A stretch of DNA of 56,843 nt, taken from positions 1 to 56,843 of the forward strand of contig DUEZ01000025.1 of the NCBI GenBank assembly GCA_011174825.1, in the 5' to 3' direction. Under the pieces are notes generated by a model, which worked only from the letters and a program-made list of their open reading frames with translations, did no database searches and was not told the DNA's origin. The position numbers were made by a program, and so were the translations under genes. Origin of the DNA: Anaerolineae bacterium. Lineage in GTDB: Bacteria; Chloroflexota; Anaerolineae; Anaerolineales; E44-bin32. Numbering within the stretch: the stretch's first letter is position 1; each line of letters opens with the position of its first letter. Of the stretch, positions 8,355-16,917 are shown piece after piece.

Positions 8355-9146
8355 TTATCCTTCGAGTTCGGTCAAAAAGGCAGTTCTATCAATCTCGTTG
8401 AGTTTATTAGCCGCTAATTTAAGGGTCGTACGCGCTGTACGCGAGTGCTCGACTGAAGTCTGCATCATCAACCATTCTCGACCCAAGTCGTAGTGCCGTT
8501 TGATCACCTCTCGGACTGACCAATCGACAGCCTTACGGATATACTTCTCTTGATCATCCAAGAGCGCCTCACAGATCGCCAATGTCCGTCGGTCAAGATC
8601 AAGTGCCACATTCTCGGCATAGTTCGCGCGCCGCAGGTACACTGGCGCCACCAACGCTGCTCGGCGTACCCAGAAATTCCTATCTTCTACCCAGCTCTCA
8701 AGCACGTTCATATATCTGGAGTCTTCTGCTAAGGCTTGGCCTAACAATGCCATACAGAGCTGGTCGCAGCTCTCCCAATTTTCCACATCGGGCAAGAAGC
8801 GTTCTCCCATCTGCCACCGCTCTGCTGTTTCCAGCCTTACTTTTGCCAAGATAAATAGCGCCACCAATTGGTGCTCGCGACTGCCTCGTCCCCAACATAC
8901 CAGTGCAACCTCCCTCAAATCAGTGTTGTCTTTCTTATAAGCACGCACGACCTCATCCGCCATCTTTCGTAAAAAGGGCACTTTAACCCCATAGAGTTTA
9001 CCTGCACCTGGGACCGCCATTCTCATGCCAACCAAATACTCTTCATTCCCGACGTGATTCACGAAAGCCCTCTCCAGAATATCGACCACCTTCTCAGGAA
9101 CAGGATCGGGGGGTAAATCCTTGAGTATGGGCTTATCCTTCCCCAT
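8355..9146 (-). CDS. DNA alkylation repair (AlkD-like HEAT) protein
   Basis: A 263-residue all-helical protein of the AlkD family, HEAT-repeat glycosylases that remove bulky or positively charged alkylated bases. Visible blocks are GVKVPFLRKMADEVVRAYKK (about 53-72), ENWESCDQLCMALLGQAL and YIRKAVDWSVREV near residue 200, where the family keeps Trp and Asp residues. The start follows GGAGGGAGG. Its first 14 bases overlap the 3' end of the DUF72 gene, so the two are probably cotranscribed and translationally coupled. Activity inferred from family only. Confidence 0.8.
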   Translation of the reverse strand: MGKDKPILKDLPPDPVPEKVVDILERAFVNHVGNEEYLVGMRMAVPGAGKLYGVKVPFLRKMADEVVRAYKKDNTDLREVALVCWGRGSREHQLVALFILAKVRLETAERWQMGERFLPDVENWESCDQLCMALLGQALAEDSRYMNVLESWVEDRNFWVRRAALVAPVYLRRANYAENVALDLDRRTLAICEALLDDQEKYIRKAVDWSVREVIKRHYDLGREWLMMQTSVEHSRTARTTLKLAANKLNEIDRTAFLTELEG

Positions 9147-9963
9147 GTCCTCCCTCCAAGCGAAGTTGCTTTAACGACGCATCACCCTCATGGACCTCTT
9201 TCAAATCCACACCTAACATCGTTGCGAATTGACGAACGCTTTCTGGGCTGTGGCCGGCGTAGTGATTGTTGAAGAATCCGAACACATCAGCCCCTTGCTC
9301 AAGGAAGTTTCGTACATGATCGGCCCAGACCTCGAGCTCTTTCGTGCGATCGATCTGGATTCGATCGAACCGCTCGATGTCTTTGCGTCGACCCAACCAG
9401 CGGATGACGGTGAAATCGGCCGTGAGCCAGTCGAGCTTGGGCATGTAATGTAAATCCTGAAGGACAATGGCCGTATTATGGTTCGAAAGCATCTCGCCCA
9501 GATCCGCTGTGAGCCAAGCTCGATTGCGAATTTCAACCGCATATCGAGGCCCTTGCGGTAGATCTGCCAGGAATTCTTCCAGGCGATCGAAATAATCAGG
9601 CGTAAAGTCATAGGCGAACTGTAGGATGAGTACTGCTAACTTATCACCAAGGGCTTGCATGGTGCCTACGAAAGCCTCCGCATCGCCGCGTGCTCGATCA
9701 AGCTTTTTCTCGTGGGTGATCAACTTGGGGAATTTGGCTGCAAAATAAAAATCCTGTGGCGTTCGTTCTCGCCAACCCTGAATCGTATTGGCTCGGGGCA
9801 CTCCATAGAAGGTAGAATCGATCTCCACAATAGGAAACCGTTGAGCATATTCCTCCAGATACCTGTTTTTCGGTGTACCGTCTGGATAGAAGGGTCCGAC
9901 CCAATCGGGGAAGGAAAACCCCTGCGTACCGAGCAGCAATCTCCCCCTTAACTTTTCTACCAT
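9133..9963 (-). CDS. DUF72 domain protein (YecE-like)
   Basis: A 276-residue TIM-barrel-like protein of the DUF72/YecE family. Diagnostic stretches are LLLGTQGFSFPDWVGPFYP at the N-terminus, FPIVEIDSTFYGVPRANTI (about 45-63), FYFAAKFPKLITHEK, and FGFFNNHYAGHSPESVRQFA near the C-terminus. The biochemical role of the family is unknown. Two in-frame ATGs compete; I pick 9963 because the site GAGG is about seven bases away, while the first ATG almost touches it. Cotranscribed with the AlkD-like gene, which suggests a link to DNA damage. Confidence 0.8.
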   Translation of the reverse strand: MVEKLRGRLLLGTQGFSFPDWVGPFYPDGTPKNRYLEEYAQRFPIVEIDSTFYGVPRANTIQGWRERTPQDFYFAAKFPKLITHEKKLDRARGDAEAFVGTMQALGDKLAVLILQFAYDFTPDYFDRLEEFLADLPQGPRYAVEIRNRAWLTADLGEMLSNHNTAIVLQDLHYMPKLDWLTADFTVIRWLGRRKDIERFDRIQIDRTKELEVWADHVRNFLEQGADVFGFFNNHYAGHSPESVRQFATMLGVDLKEVHEGDASLKQLRLEGGHGEG

Positions 9964-10014
9964 GTACATACCTCTACAAGTTCATCACACAACACGGATG
10001 ATCACAAAAGAGTG

Positions 10015-10124
10015 CACTGAAAAAAATACCCTCGAGGAGTAGGGATTGGTATATCTGGGGATGCGGGCTACGCCCACACCCCCAGATATACCAATCCTCT
10101 TCTCGCGGTTGATATTTTTCAGTG
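10015..10124. repeat. 110-bp palindromic element, copy B
   Basis: Starts CACTGAAAAAAATA and ends TATTTTTCAGTG, exactly 110 bases like copies A and C. The core is GGTATATCTGGGG ... CCCCAGATATACC. It lies between the coaBC 3' end and the DUF72 start. GAGT occurs just outside both ends, which may be a remnant of a target duplication. Confidence 0.85.
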
Positions 10125-10182
10125 GAGTCATTAAAAACAACCAAATCCCTGATACCAATTCCCCGATCAATGACTCCTGTCT

Positions 10183-11430
10183 CTATCCCTCTATCCCTAA
10201 CAGCGCGATCACCCTATCCAGAACCTCCTCCGCGACCTCAGTCTTGCTCATGAGGGGCAATTCCTCGATAGCACCGTCTGAATAGATGAGGGTGACACGG
10301 TTGGTATCGACGGCAAAGCCAGAGTCAGCAGCCGTGATATCGTTGGCGACGATCAAGTCAAGTCCCTTTTCTTCTAGCTTGACGCGCGCGTTGTCTATCA
10401 TGTCTTGACTTTCCGCAGCAAAACCAACCACGACTTTCGGGGCTTTATTGTGGGAGGTCACCAACCCCAAGATATCATCCGTCGATTCAAGCTGCACCTC
10501 TGGTGGACCTTTACGACGTTTGATCTTGCCCTTCGCAGTCTTGACCGGACGAAAGTCTGCCACTGCCGCAGCCATGAGCAACGCATCGGCGCCCTCAAGA
10601 TCGGACAGGACGGCATCTCGCATTTCGGTCGCCGTGATTACATCCAACCTACGTACGCCAACAGGTGATGGTAGATGAACTGGACCGGAAACGAGGGTGA
10701 CCTCAGCGCCAAGGTCAAGCGCCGCCTGCGCTAGAGCGAACCCTTGCTTGCCGGAGGAGCGGTTAGCTATCACCCGAACCGGATCGATGGGTTCATGCGT
10801 GCCGCCAGCCGTCACCAGGACCTTTCGTCCTGCGAGAGGCCCTTCCCGCCCAAGGATCCTGCGGATGTGTCCCATGAGCTCCGCTGGCTCGACCATACGC
10901 CCTTTTCCGATTAAGCCAGAGGCCATTCGCCCCTCTGCGGGGCCTACCAAAATCACACCTCGATCTTCGAGTATCTTGAGATTGGCTTGGGTGGCAGGGT
11001 GCTCGAACATCCCCGAATCCATTGCCGGCGCGACTAACAAAGGGCAACGAGCGGCGAGAGCCGTCACGGTTAGCAGTGAGTCGGCTTGGCCATGGGCCAA
11101 TTTAGCGATCGTGTTGGCCGTGGCTGGTGCAATGATCAAAAGATCAGCACGCTCAGCCAAGCCAATATGGAGCACGTGGGCTTCACTTCCCCACAAGTCG
11201 GAGTCGGTAAACGCCCGAAGGCCGGTTACCGATTGAAACGTTATGGGATGGACGAAATGCTGGGCTGCTTCGGTCAGGATCACCTCAACCCGTGCACCCG
11301 CTTGTGTCAACTTTGAGGCCAGATCGGCTGCCTTATAGGCCGCAATCGACCCCGTGATCCCTATAAAGATCCGACGCTCTTGAAAAATTCGAGACTTGGT
11401 TTGTGTCTTCATCTTCTTCGGCCTCGCCAT
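10183..11430 (-). CDS. coaBC: bifunctional phosphopantothenoylcysteine decarboxylase/phosphopantothenate-cysteine ligase
   Basis: A 415-residue two-domain enzyme catalysing steps two and three of coenzyme A synthesis from pantothenate. The N-terminal CoaC part (about 20-190) has the flavin loop [14 protein letters not shown], the catalytic His (about 88, in HVLHIG) and APAMDSGMF, where the usual PxMN Asn is Asp. The substrate flap reads [10 protein letters not shown] with Ser where many homologues have Cys. The CoaB part (about 198-415) has [20 protein letters not shown] and AAVADFRP. The start could also be the ATG at 11412. It is not in the pan operon at 16-20 kb but completes it. Confidence 0.92.
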   Translation of the reverse strand: MARPKKMKTQTKSRIFQERRIFIGITGSIAAYKAADLASKLTQAGARVEVILTEAAQHFVHPITFQSVTGLRAFTDSDLWGSEAHVLHIGLAERADLLIIAPATANTIAKLAHGQADSLLTVTALAARCPLLVAPAMDSGMFEHPATQANLKILEDRGVILVGPAEGRMASGLIGKGRMVEPAELMGHIRRILGREGPLAGRKVLVTAGGTHEPIDPVRVIANRSSGKQGFALAQAALDLGAEVTLVSGPVHLPSPVGVRRLDVITATEMRDAVLSDLEGADALLMAAAVADFRPVKTAKGKIKRRKGPPEVQLESTDDILGLVTSHNKAPKVVVGFAAESQDMIDNARVKLEEKGLDLIVANDITAADSGFAVDTNRVTLIYSDGAIEELPLMSKTEVAEEVLDRVIALLGIEG

Positions 11431-11661
11431 ATCGGAAAAGGCATTTAGTGCGACTGAATTTCCTACGATCCAACGCCTCGATCACCGCTCATGCCAAGAT
11501 GATTGTACCGTCTTCTCGGAGGCACAAACAATAGAACTTTTCGAACATGTTAACATTAACCTCTATTCACCGACAATACAGTTTCCGGTGATCGACGCTG
11601 TTTCCATAGATATTCTACATCGACCACAGGAGCTCTTCTTGACCAAACCCTGCCTTGATCA

Positions 11662-11694
11662 AGTTTCCCGCGAGCTTGAAGCTCGCGGGAAGCT
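11662..11694. repeat. CCCGCGAGCTT hairpin, copy 1
   Basis: Near-perfect palindrome TTCCCGCGAGCTT / AAGCTCGCGGGAA. Copies lie at 29164-29196 and 37670-37702. Confidence 0.75.
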
Positions 11695-11696
11695 AT

Positions 11697-11732
11697 GATG
11701 TCATTGCTTCGCCTCCGGCTCGCAATGACATC
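11697..11732. repeat. GATGTCATTGC hairpin
   Basis: Perfect 11-base arms (GATGTCATTGC / GCAATGACATC) around a 14-base loop, immediately beside the previous hairpin. The inverted pair could act as a bidirectional end of transcription, but there is no U-tract. Confidence 0.6.
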
Positions 11733-11838
11733 ACCCGGAATATCTTCTAATCACAGGCCACTAGAGTGGCTTTTGAGACAGCCCCGTAGACAACTCACGG
11801 ATTACGTTGGACTTCGGTTGTCGATCCCGGGGTTTGTA

Positions 11839-12387
11839 TCAGCCATACATCTTTATTCGAGCGATCTTCGTACGCCGATAGGCAACAACACCCACCGTGA
11901 CGACAATGACGAGACTCCACCATGCAGCTGCTAGTGGACCGGCGAAAACCTTCCATTGTCCGCTGTCCATGTAGTAGTACAAATCCATCCTGGAGAGGAC
12001 ATACCGGCCATTCCACTTCCTAATATATTGCAAGACGCGGTTGTAATCGCTTGAGTCAAAAAACAGATAATGAAAATACTTCTCGTCGGCTTCAAGGAGA
12101 AAGACCAAGATTAAATCCGGACGGGCCTCTAATTTATTTAGACCCCGCCGCGTGCCGAGGAGCTCTCTGATTGAATCTACGTCGCCTTCGCGCAGTATCG
12201 GCTCGAGGGCGATCGCCACCATGCCCGGCGAATGGTAGCGCTCCAGGAATTCCTCCGTGAAATACGCAGGATCATAACGGGTCAATTCGTTTATCTTCGC
12301 ATAAAGGAAGAGTAATCCTACGACAACGATCGGAACAAGCATCAACCCTATGAAGTACGGCCAGTCAATATATTTCTCTTTATTCAT
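11839..12387 (-). CDS. hypothetical protein with two membrane helices
   Basis: A 182-residue protein of no family I recognise. It has one transmembrane segment near the N-terminus (about 9-30) and another near the C-terminus (about 150-172), with a soluble domain between them that would lie outside the membrane if both ends are inside. The middle is rich in acidic and aromatic residues (DEKYFHYLFFDSSDYNRV). The ATG at 12387 follows GGGAGGGGCGAGG, a strong site, so the longer upstream start is unlikely. The strong site and sensible topology make it a real gene; its function is unknown. Confidence 0.6.
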   Translation of the reverse strand: MNKEKYIDWPYFIGLMLVPIVVVGLLFLYAKINELTRYDPAYFTEEFLERYHSPGMVAIALEPILREGDVDSIRELLGTRRGLNKLEARPDLILVFLLEADEKYFHYLFFDSSDYNRVLQYIRKWNGRYVLSRMDLYYYMDSGQWKVFAGPLAAAWWSLVIVVTVGVVAYRRTKIARIKMYG

Positions 12388-12615
12388 CCTCGCCCCTCCC
12401 GAACACAAGCCTCAAGGTCGACCTTCGTGATTTCCTACACCACGGTTATCTAAGCAATTATGATTGAGAGAATGTTCTGCGGTTTTCATTTTGCGCACCT
12501 CATTTTCCATTAAAATCACATTCAAACAGGTGATAAACGACTTGCTGGATGTCCTTGAGGATCAACCGATGTCTCGCTGATGGCTTAGCAACCCCTCTCT
12601 TATCCTCCGGACTAT

Positions 12616-13587
12616 CTAGGCCGCGAGTTTGGTACGTATGGATCGATCGCGAAAAACCCCCGCAACCCCCAAGATCACCAACACGGCGCCGCTGATCGTC
12701 CAGAGGGTGATCGGTTCTCCTAGAATCAGCGCACCCAATAAAACAGCGATGACAGGATTGACATAGGCATAAGTCATCGCGATGCTCATGGGCAGCAGTC
12801 TTAACACCTGGACATACGAGGTGAAGGCGATCACCGAGCCGAAAAGCACCAGATATCCCCAGGCCAACCATGCCTGGTCCGTGGGCACTGGCTTAGGTTC
12901 ACCAAAGACGAGCACCAAGATGAGAAACCCTAAACCACCAGCAAGGGACTGGTAACCTGCGCTCACTTGGGGCGCCAAGGATACAGCCCGTCTGTTCTGC
13001 AATACCGAGCCGACTGACCAACTGATCGTGGCGCCTAATAGCGCGAGGACAGCCATTACATCAGCCCTCATCCCCGTGCGCAGTGAAGGAATGCTTAACA
13101 ACGAAATGCCAACAAATCCGACCAGCAAGGCAAGGACCAATCGTATTGTAGGCAGACGCCGATCTACCAGAGCTTCGATCAACGCCACCCAGATAGGGAT
13201 TGTGGCAACAATCATCGCCGCCAACCCCGAGTCTGCTTGTTGTTCTGCCCAGGTCACCAAGCCGTTGCCGCCGGTCCATAACAACAACCCGGAACCCAGC
13301 AACACGAGCAACTCCTCACGTGAGGGTCGGATCCTTTTCCGCCTCAAGGCTCCCAGCATCAGAAGCAACGTACCCGCCAACAACACGCGCGTCATCGACA
13401 TCGTGAATGGTGGGAACCCTGAGCCCTCCCGCACTGCGATTCGAATCGCCAGATAGGTGCTGCCCCAAATTACGTAAACGATGGATAAGTGCAGTATACC
13501 TGCGGGGACGACCTGGGCGCGCTCAGCCTGACCACTTGTTGCAGCCGATGCGCTCTGCACTTGGCTCTTGGCAGAGATCTCCTTCAT
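12616..13587 (-). CDS. EamA family (drug/metabolite) permease
   Basis: A 323-residue inner-membrane protein with ten predicted helices made of two EamA repeats. The first begins YVIWGSTYLAIRIAV (about 38-52), with the classic WGS-x-y motif; the second begins near VSAGYQSLAGGLGFLI and ends in LLGALILGEPITLWTISGAVLVILG, the common closing motif. The N-terminal 30 residues are Ser/Ala/Gln-rich and look cytosolic. Relatives such as RhaT/YedA-type proteins export metabolites, but substrate is not predictable. It stands alone, with 59 bases before the next minus-strand gene. Confidence 0.85.
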   Translation of the reverse strand: MKEISAKSQVQSASAATSGQAERAQVVPAGILHLSIVYVIWGSTYLAIRIAVREGSGFPPFTMSMTRVLLAGTLLLMLGALRRKRIRPSREELLVLLGSGLLLWTGGNGLVTWAEQQADSGLAAMIVATIPIWVALIEALVDRRLPTIRLVLALLVGFVGISLLSIPSLRTGMRADVMAVLALLGATISWSVGSVLQNRRAVSLAPQVSAGYQSLAGGLGFLILVLVFGEPKPVPTDQAWLAWGYLVLFGSVIAFTSYVQVLRLLPMSIAMTYAYVNPVIAVLLGALILGEPITLWTISGAVLVILGVAGVFRDRSIRTKLAA

Positions 13588-13645
13588 CTTATAAAGACCA
13601 CCTTAGATACCACCCAACGAAGAAAAAGTTCACGGTCCAATACGA

Positions 13646-14344
13646 TCATCCTCGATCAAGAAAATATCGTGCTCGGGCGAATACCTGATCGAGCATCTTG
13701 TCCGTCAGACGTCCGGTTTGGGTATTCTGTCGACTGGGATGATAACACGCAATGAGCGCCGGTAACGTTGAATCAAAGCTGAAAGAAGCTCCATGTTCAA
13801 ATATCAGACGCGACGAGATCCCTCCGTCCTCGCGAAGCATCCGCTGATAGCCGTCGAAGGCGATCCGTCCCAACGCGAGCACAACCCGCGTGTGGTCGAG
13901 CAACTGCAGCTCCCGCTTCAAGAAGGGGCGACAGTTGGCCAACTCCCCCGCTGTTGGACGGTTCCCAGGCGGGGCGCATCGGGCGACAGCCGTTAGATAT
14001 GCATCCTGCAATACCAAGCCGTCGTCGTCATGCATAGATGAAGGCAGGTTAGAAAAACCGGCACGATGCATCGCAGCTAACAGCGTCCTCCCTGAGCTGT
14101 CTCCGGTGAACATTCGCCCAGTGCGGTTGGCGCCGTGGGCGGCCGGAGCTAAGCCGATGATCACCAACCGTGCATCGCGATCGCCAAAGCCTGGGACAGG
14201 CTTGCCCCAGTAATCCCACTCCAAATAGGCTCGGCGTTTCTCCCTCGCTACCGTTTCGCGCCAGGCAACCAAACGTGAGCAGCATCGACAAGCCACCACA
14301 TCGGCGTTGAGCGTCTTCCACTCCTTCCAGTTCTTTTCCCTCAC
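13646..14344 (-). CDS. family 5 (UDGb-type) uracil-DNA glycosylase
   Basis: A 232-residue iron-sulfur uracil-DNA glycosylase. Motif 1 reads GLAPAAHGANRTGRMFTGD: the Ala in place of the usual catalytic Asp or Asn marks family 5 (UDGb), which also removes hypoxanthine in characterised members. The cluster cysteines are visible (CRCC near residue 19, then CAPPGNRP and NC about 100 residues on), and the DNA-intercalation motif is CYHPSRQN near the end. I start at a GTG (14344) preceded by GGAGG; a TTG nine codons upstream is the alternative. It follows Ogt and an ECF sigma factor in one direction, a repair cluster. Confidence 0.85.
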   Translation of the reverse strand: MREKNWKEWKTLNADVVACRCCSRLVAWRETVAREKRRAYLEWDYWGKPVPGFGDRDARLVIIGLAPAAHGANRTGRMFTGDSSGRTLLAAMHRAGFSNLPSSMHDDDGLVLQDAYLTAVARCAPPGNRPTAGELANCRPFLKRELQLLDHTRVVLALGRIAFDGYQRMLREDGGISSRLIFEHGASFSFDSTLPALIACYHPSRQNTQTGRLTDKMLDQVFARARYFLDRG

Positions 14345-14380
14345 CTTTAGCTTCCTCCATTCCAAATTCAAACGATTAGG

Positions 14381-15070
14381 TCACAAGGAGACACCTTCAA
14401 GACGGAGGAGGTCTGCTTTGGTCCTCACGCCACCCCGACCAGAATACCCCCCCAAGGAACCGTCGGAGGCCAGGACCCGATGGCAAGGGATGACGATTGG
14501 GATGGGATTACTACCCAGCGCCCGACCTACCGCTCGCGCCGCTTTTGGTTGACCGATCACACGGGCTAGCGCTCCATAGGTAATCACCTCGCCCCGCGGC
14601 ACCTTCATCACCGCACGCAACACGGTACGTTGGAAGTCCGTCAAGAAGCGCATGTCGATAGGTAGATCGAAAGCGGCGCGCTTACCTGCTAGGTACTCCT
14701 CTACTTGGTGAGTTGCCTCTGCCGTCCGCTCGGGTGATCGCAGAGGGTAAACACCGGTACGCTTACGAATCCATGAAAGAAAAGCCTCCTCCCCATCGCT
14801 GAAGTCAATCGCGACCACGCCCCGCTCGCTCAAAGCGATATAAACAGATCCTATTGGGCTTCTGGGCAACACATCGTAATACATCCGCTCATGCCCAACC
14901 GATGCCATGGCCCGCCGAAGCTGTTCTTGAGCTTGGGCCGTCTCCTGAGGATTCGGCCCACGAGCATACAATTCATCCAACACTGCGGTAAAGAAATCTG
15001 GAGGGGACACACTATCGACCTCGTCTAGCCAGTTCCCATACTCCCGCTCTACATTCATCTCTTCGCCCAT
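14381..15070 (-). CDS. methylated-DNA-protein cysteine methyltransferase with N-terminal extension
   Basis: A 229-residue suicide repair protein that takes methyl groups from O6-methylguanine. The alkyl acceptor is Cys196 in VIPCHRVL; the helix-turn-helix region TYGALARVIGQPKAARAVG and the tail GGYSGRGGVRTKADLLRLEG are standard. Residues about 64-229 make a complete Ogt; the first 60 (including EYGNWLDEVDSVSPPDFF) are an extension not needed for repair. The start overlaps the sigma-factor stop by 16 bases, the position where an anti-sigma gene would usually sit. I infer coupling to that sigma factor. Confidence 0.88.
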   Translation of the reverse strand: MGEEMNVEREYGNWLDEVDSVSPPDFFTAVLDELYARGPNPQETAQAQEQLRRAMASVGHERMYYDVLPRSPIGSVYIALSERGVVAIDFSDGEEAFLSWIRKRTGVYPLRSPERTAEATHQVEEYLAGKRAAFDLPIDMRFLTDFQRTVLRAVMKVPRGEVITYGALARVIGQPKAARAVGRALGSNPIPIVIPCHRVLASDGSLGGYSGRGGVRTKADLLRLEGVSL

Positions 15071-15591
15071 GGCTTTTCCCTCGACCCTTCGGTCACTGTC
15101 ACAAACTGTGCGCGCAACTTCTTCAAGGCCTGATAAACATTCGCTCTGGCGGCATCTTCCGTCCCACCTAGAACGGTAGCGATGGTGTGGTAACTCAATC
15201 CTTGATATTTCCGCATCATGAAGGCAGCACGTTGTTTATACGGCAGACCTTCCACGGCCTCTAGCACCACCATTAACATTTCTTGACGATCCAACTCATC
15301 CACTGGTGAGATACCACCCTGAAGACGAGACGGATCTATCTTTACCTTGTGTATGGCGGCGCGTTTACGGCGGGAAAAATGAGTGCGTGCAACGTTGGTG
15401 GCGATTTTGTAGAGCCATGCCCTGTAATTCGAGCCGGATACAAGATGAGAATATCCACGAAAAGCGCGTAAAAACGTTTCTTGAAGGCAGTCCTCTGCAT
15501 CCGCTTTCTCCCCCATCATTCGCCATAAATAGGCAAAGATTTCCGCACTATGAGCTTCAACCAACGTGTCAAAGTTTGGTTTTGTGACCAT
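15055..15591 (-). CDS. ECF RNA polymerase sigma factor
   Basis: A 178-residue extracytoplasmic-function sigma factor with just regions 2 and 4. Region 2 (about 10-75) includes AYLWRMMGEKADAEDCLQET and RAWLYKIATNVARTHF, and region 4 (about 110-165) includes LPYKQRAAFMMRKYQGLSYH and the recognition helix around EDAARANVYQALKKL. The start follows GAGG. Because the next gene is Ogt and not an anti-sigma factor, it may control alkylation repair, possibly its own operon. I did not find a clear target promoter. Confidence 0.88.
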   Translation of the reverse strand: MVTKPNFDTLVEAHSAEIFAYLWRMMGEKADAEDCLQETFLRAFRGYSHLVSGSNYRAWLYKIATNVARTHFSRRKRAAIHKVKIDPSRLQGGISPVDELDRQEMLMVVLEAVEGLPYKQRAAFMMRKYQGLSYHTIATVLGGTEDAARANVYQALKKLRAQFVTVTEGSREKPWAKR

Positions 15592-16061
15592 CTAAGCCTC
15601 GTATCCGAAATTCTCTCTACTCATATAACCAGCGCCCAGTGAGTTTGTGAAATGATATCAGAGTCGAAACGGTCTTTCTAAGCCAGCTTGGGGTGCGAAA
15701 GCTCAACACAAGCTCCATTCGACAAGATTTGTACTGAGTCAACTCGACTTACCTCGGAATGGGCTTTAGCGTGAGGAATCCTGATGATCTCTATGAAATC
15801 GTTGAATCACTGGGGTTCTTCGCGCCCGATGCCTGTACTGATTGTTTCGAAGGGATGCTCGGAATGACAAATCGCTTGTGTCATCCTGAGCTTGCCAAAG
15901 GGCTCAGGACACGGCAGAAGCAGAGCTTCTGGACTCAAAAACGCGCCACGAGAGGATGATTCGCAACGATTAAACGAAAATATTAATCGCTCTGTAGTGC
16001 CCAATCATAGTTTGTGACTAGAAGCAGCCACTCCGAATGCGTTGAACCCCCCAACTGCAAC
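15592..16061. other. gene-free stretch with a decayed dispersed repeat
   Basis: About 470 bases with no credible gene. Positions 15846-15930 (CGAAGGGATGCTCGGAATGA ... CATCCTGAGCTTGCC) look like a decayed relative of sequence at 20918 and of the ends of the element at 37791. The remainder should hold the sigma-factor promoter. Confidence 0.4.
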
Positions 16062-16826
16062 TCAGCGATTCATCTCCCACACCAGGCGAAGTCCATCAAG
16101 TGTAAGCCAGGGGGCGATAATCTGGATGACCTCGGTCTCAGCAGCGATGACTTCCGCCAATCCGCCGGTGCCGATCACTTTCATCTCTGGTCCCAATTCT
16201 GATCGAAACCGGTCTACCATTCCCTCCACCAGGCTGACGTACCCGAATAACAGACCGGATTGCATAGCATGGACCGTGTTACGCCCGATGACCGATGGTG
16301 GTCGGCTCAGTTCGACACGAGGTAGTTTCGCGGTACGTAGGAAGAGCGCCTCAGCAGCGATTCCAATGCCAGGTGCGATTGCACCACCAAGGTATTCTCC
16401 CTCGGCAGAGATGGCATCGAAGGTGGTGGCTGTGCCAAAGTCCACAACACAGGCAGGGCCGCCATAAAGATGCTGTACCGCGGCCGCATCAACCACTCGG
16501 TCTGCGCCCACCGCTTTAGGATCTTCATAACGGATGCTCACACCTGTCTTCACACCCGCATCAACCACAAACGGTTGCTGTTGGATATAGTTCTCACATG
16601 CCTGTAGGAACGTACCCGTAAGTGGTGGCACGACGGAGGCTAGAGCGACGCCGTGGATGTCCTCTGGCCGATAACCTGCATGCTCGAGAAGACCTAGGAT
16701 CTGAATCCCATACTCATCCTGCATACGCTCGTGATCCGTCGCTAACCGCCACGCCACCACTAACTCGTGATCACGATATAGCCCCAGGGTGATATTGGTG
16801 TTGCCGATGTCAATAGTTAATAGCAT
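16062..16826 (-). CDS. coaX: type III pantothenate kinase
   Basis: A 254-residue ASKHA-fold kinase that phosphorylates pantothenate, the first committed step of coenzyme A synthesis. It shows the N-terminal phosphate loop TIDIGNTNITLGLYRD, the pantothenate-binding stretch around PKAVGADRVVDAAAV, VVDFGTATTFDAI and the adenosine motif KVIGTGGLAEVIA. The type III enzyme is usually not feedback-inhibited by CoA. I start at the ATG at 16826, giving the usual MLLTIDIGNT beginning; a GTG four codons upstream is possible. It is the last gene of the panB-panE-panC-coaX operon. Confidence 0.92.
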   Translation of the reverse strand: MLLTIDIGNTNITLGLYRDHELVVAWRLATDHERMQDEYGIQILGLLEHAGYRPEDIHGVALASVVPPLTGTFLQACENYIQQQPFVVDAGVKTGVSIRYEDPKAVGADRVVDAAAVQHLYGGPACVVDFGTATTFDAISAEGEYLGGAIAPGIGIAAEALFLRTAKLPRVELSRPPSVIGRNTVHAMQSGLLFGYVSLVEGMVDRFRSELGPEMKVIGTGGLAEVIAAETEVIQIIAPWLTLDGLRLVWEMNR

Positions 16827-16840
16827 AGGCCGCCTCACTT

Positions 16841-16917
16841 GGGGGACATGGGATTGGGGCTCAGGGATCAGGGATTGGTTGAATTCCTGATCCCCGATCC
16901 CTGAGCCCTAATCCCCC
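16841..16917. repeat. GGGATTGGGGCTCAGG-type inverted repeat inside the pan operon
   Basis: Long arms GGGATTGGGGCTCAGGGATC and GATCCCTGAGCCCTAATCCC around a short spacer. It occupies the panC-coaX gap and covers the last codons of panC, supplying its TAG stop (16910-16908). Confidence 0.8.

Larger units (their letters stand above)
11431..11838. other. gene-free stretch with two hairpins
   Basis: About 400 bases upstream of coaBC and downstream of the gene at 12387. Apart from the hairpins at 11662-11694 and 11697-11732 I see no coding or RNA feature. A 100-codon plus-strand frame covering part of it resembles no protein family. Confidence 0.4.

Noticed and set aside
10697..11236. 179-codon plus-strand open frame antisense to coaBC
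   Set aside because: It lies wholly in the coaBC coding region, has no family resemblance and a composition (Arg/Ser/Pro-rich) typical of a shadow frame.
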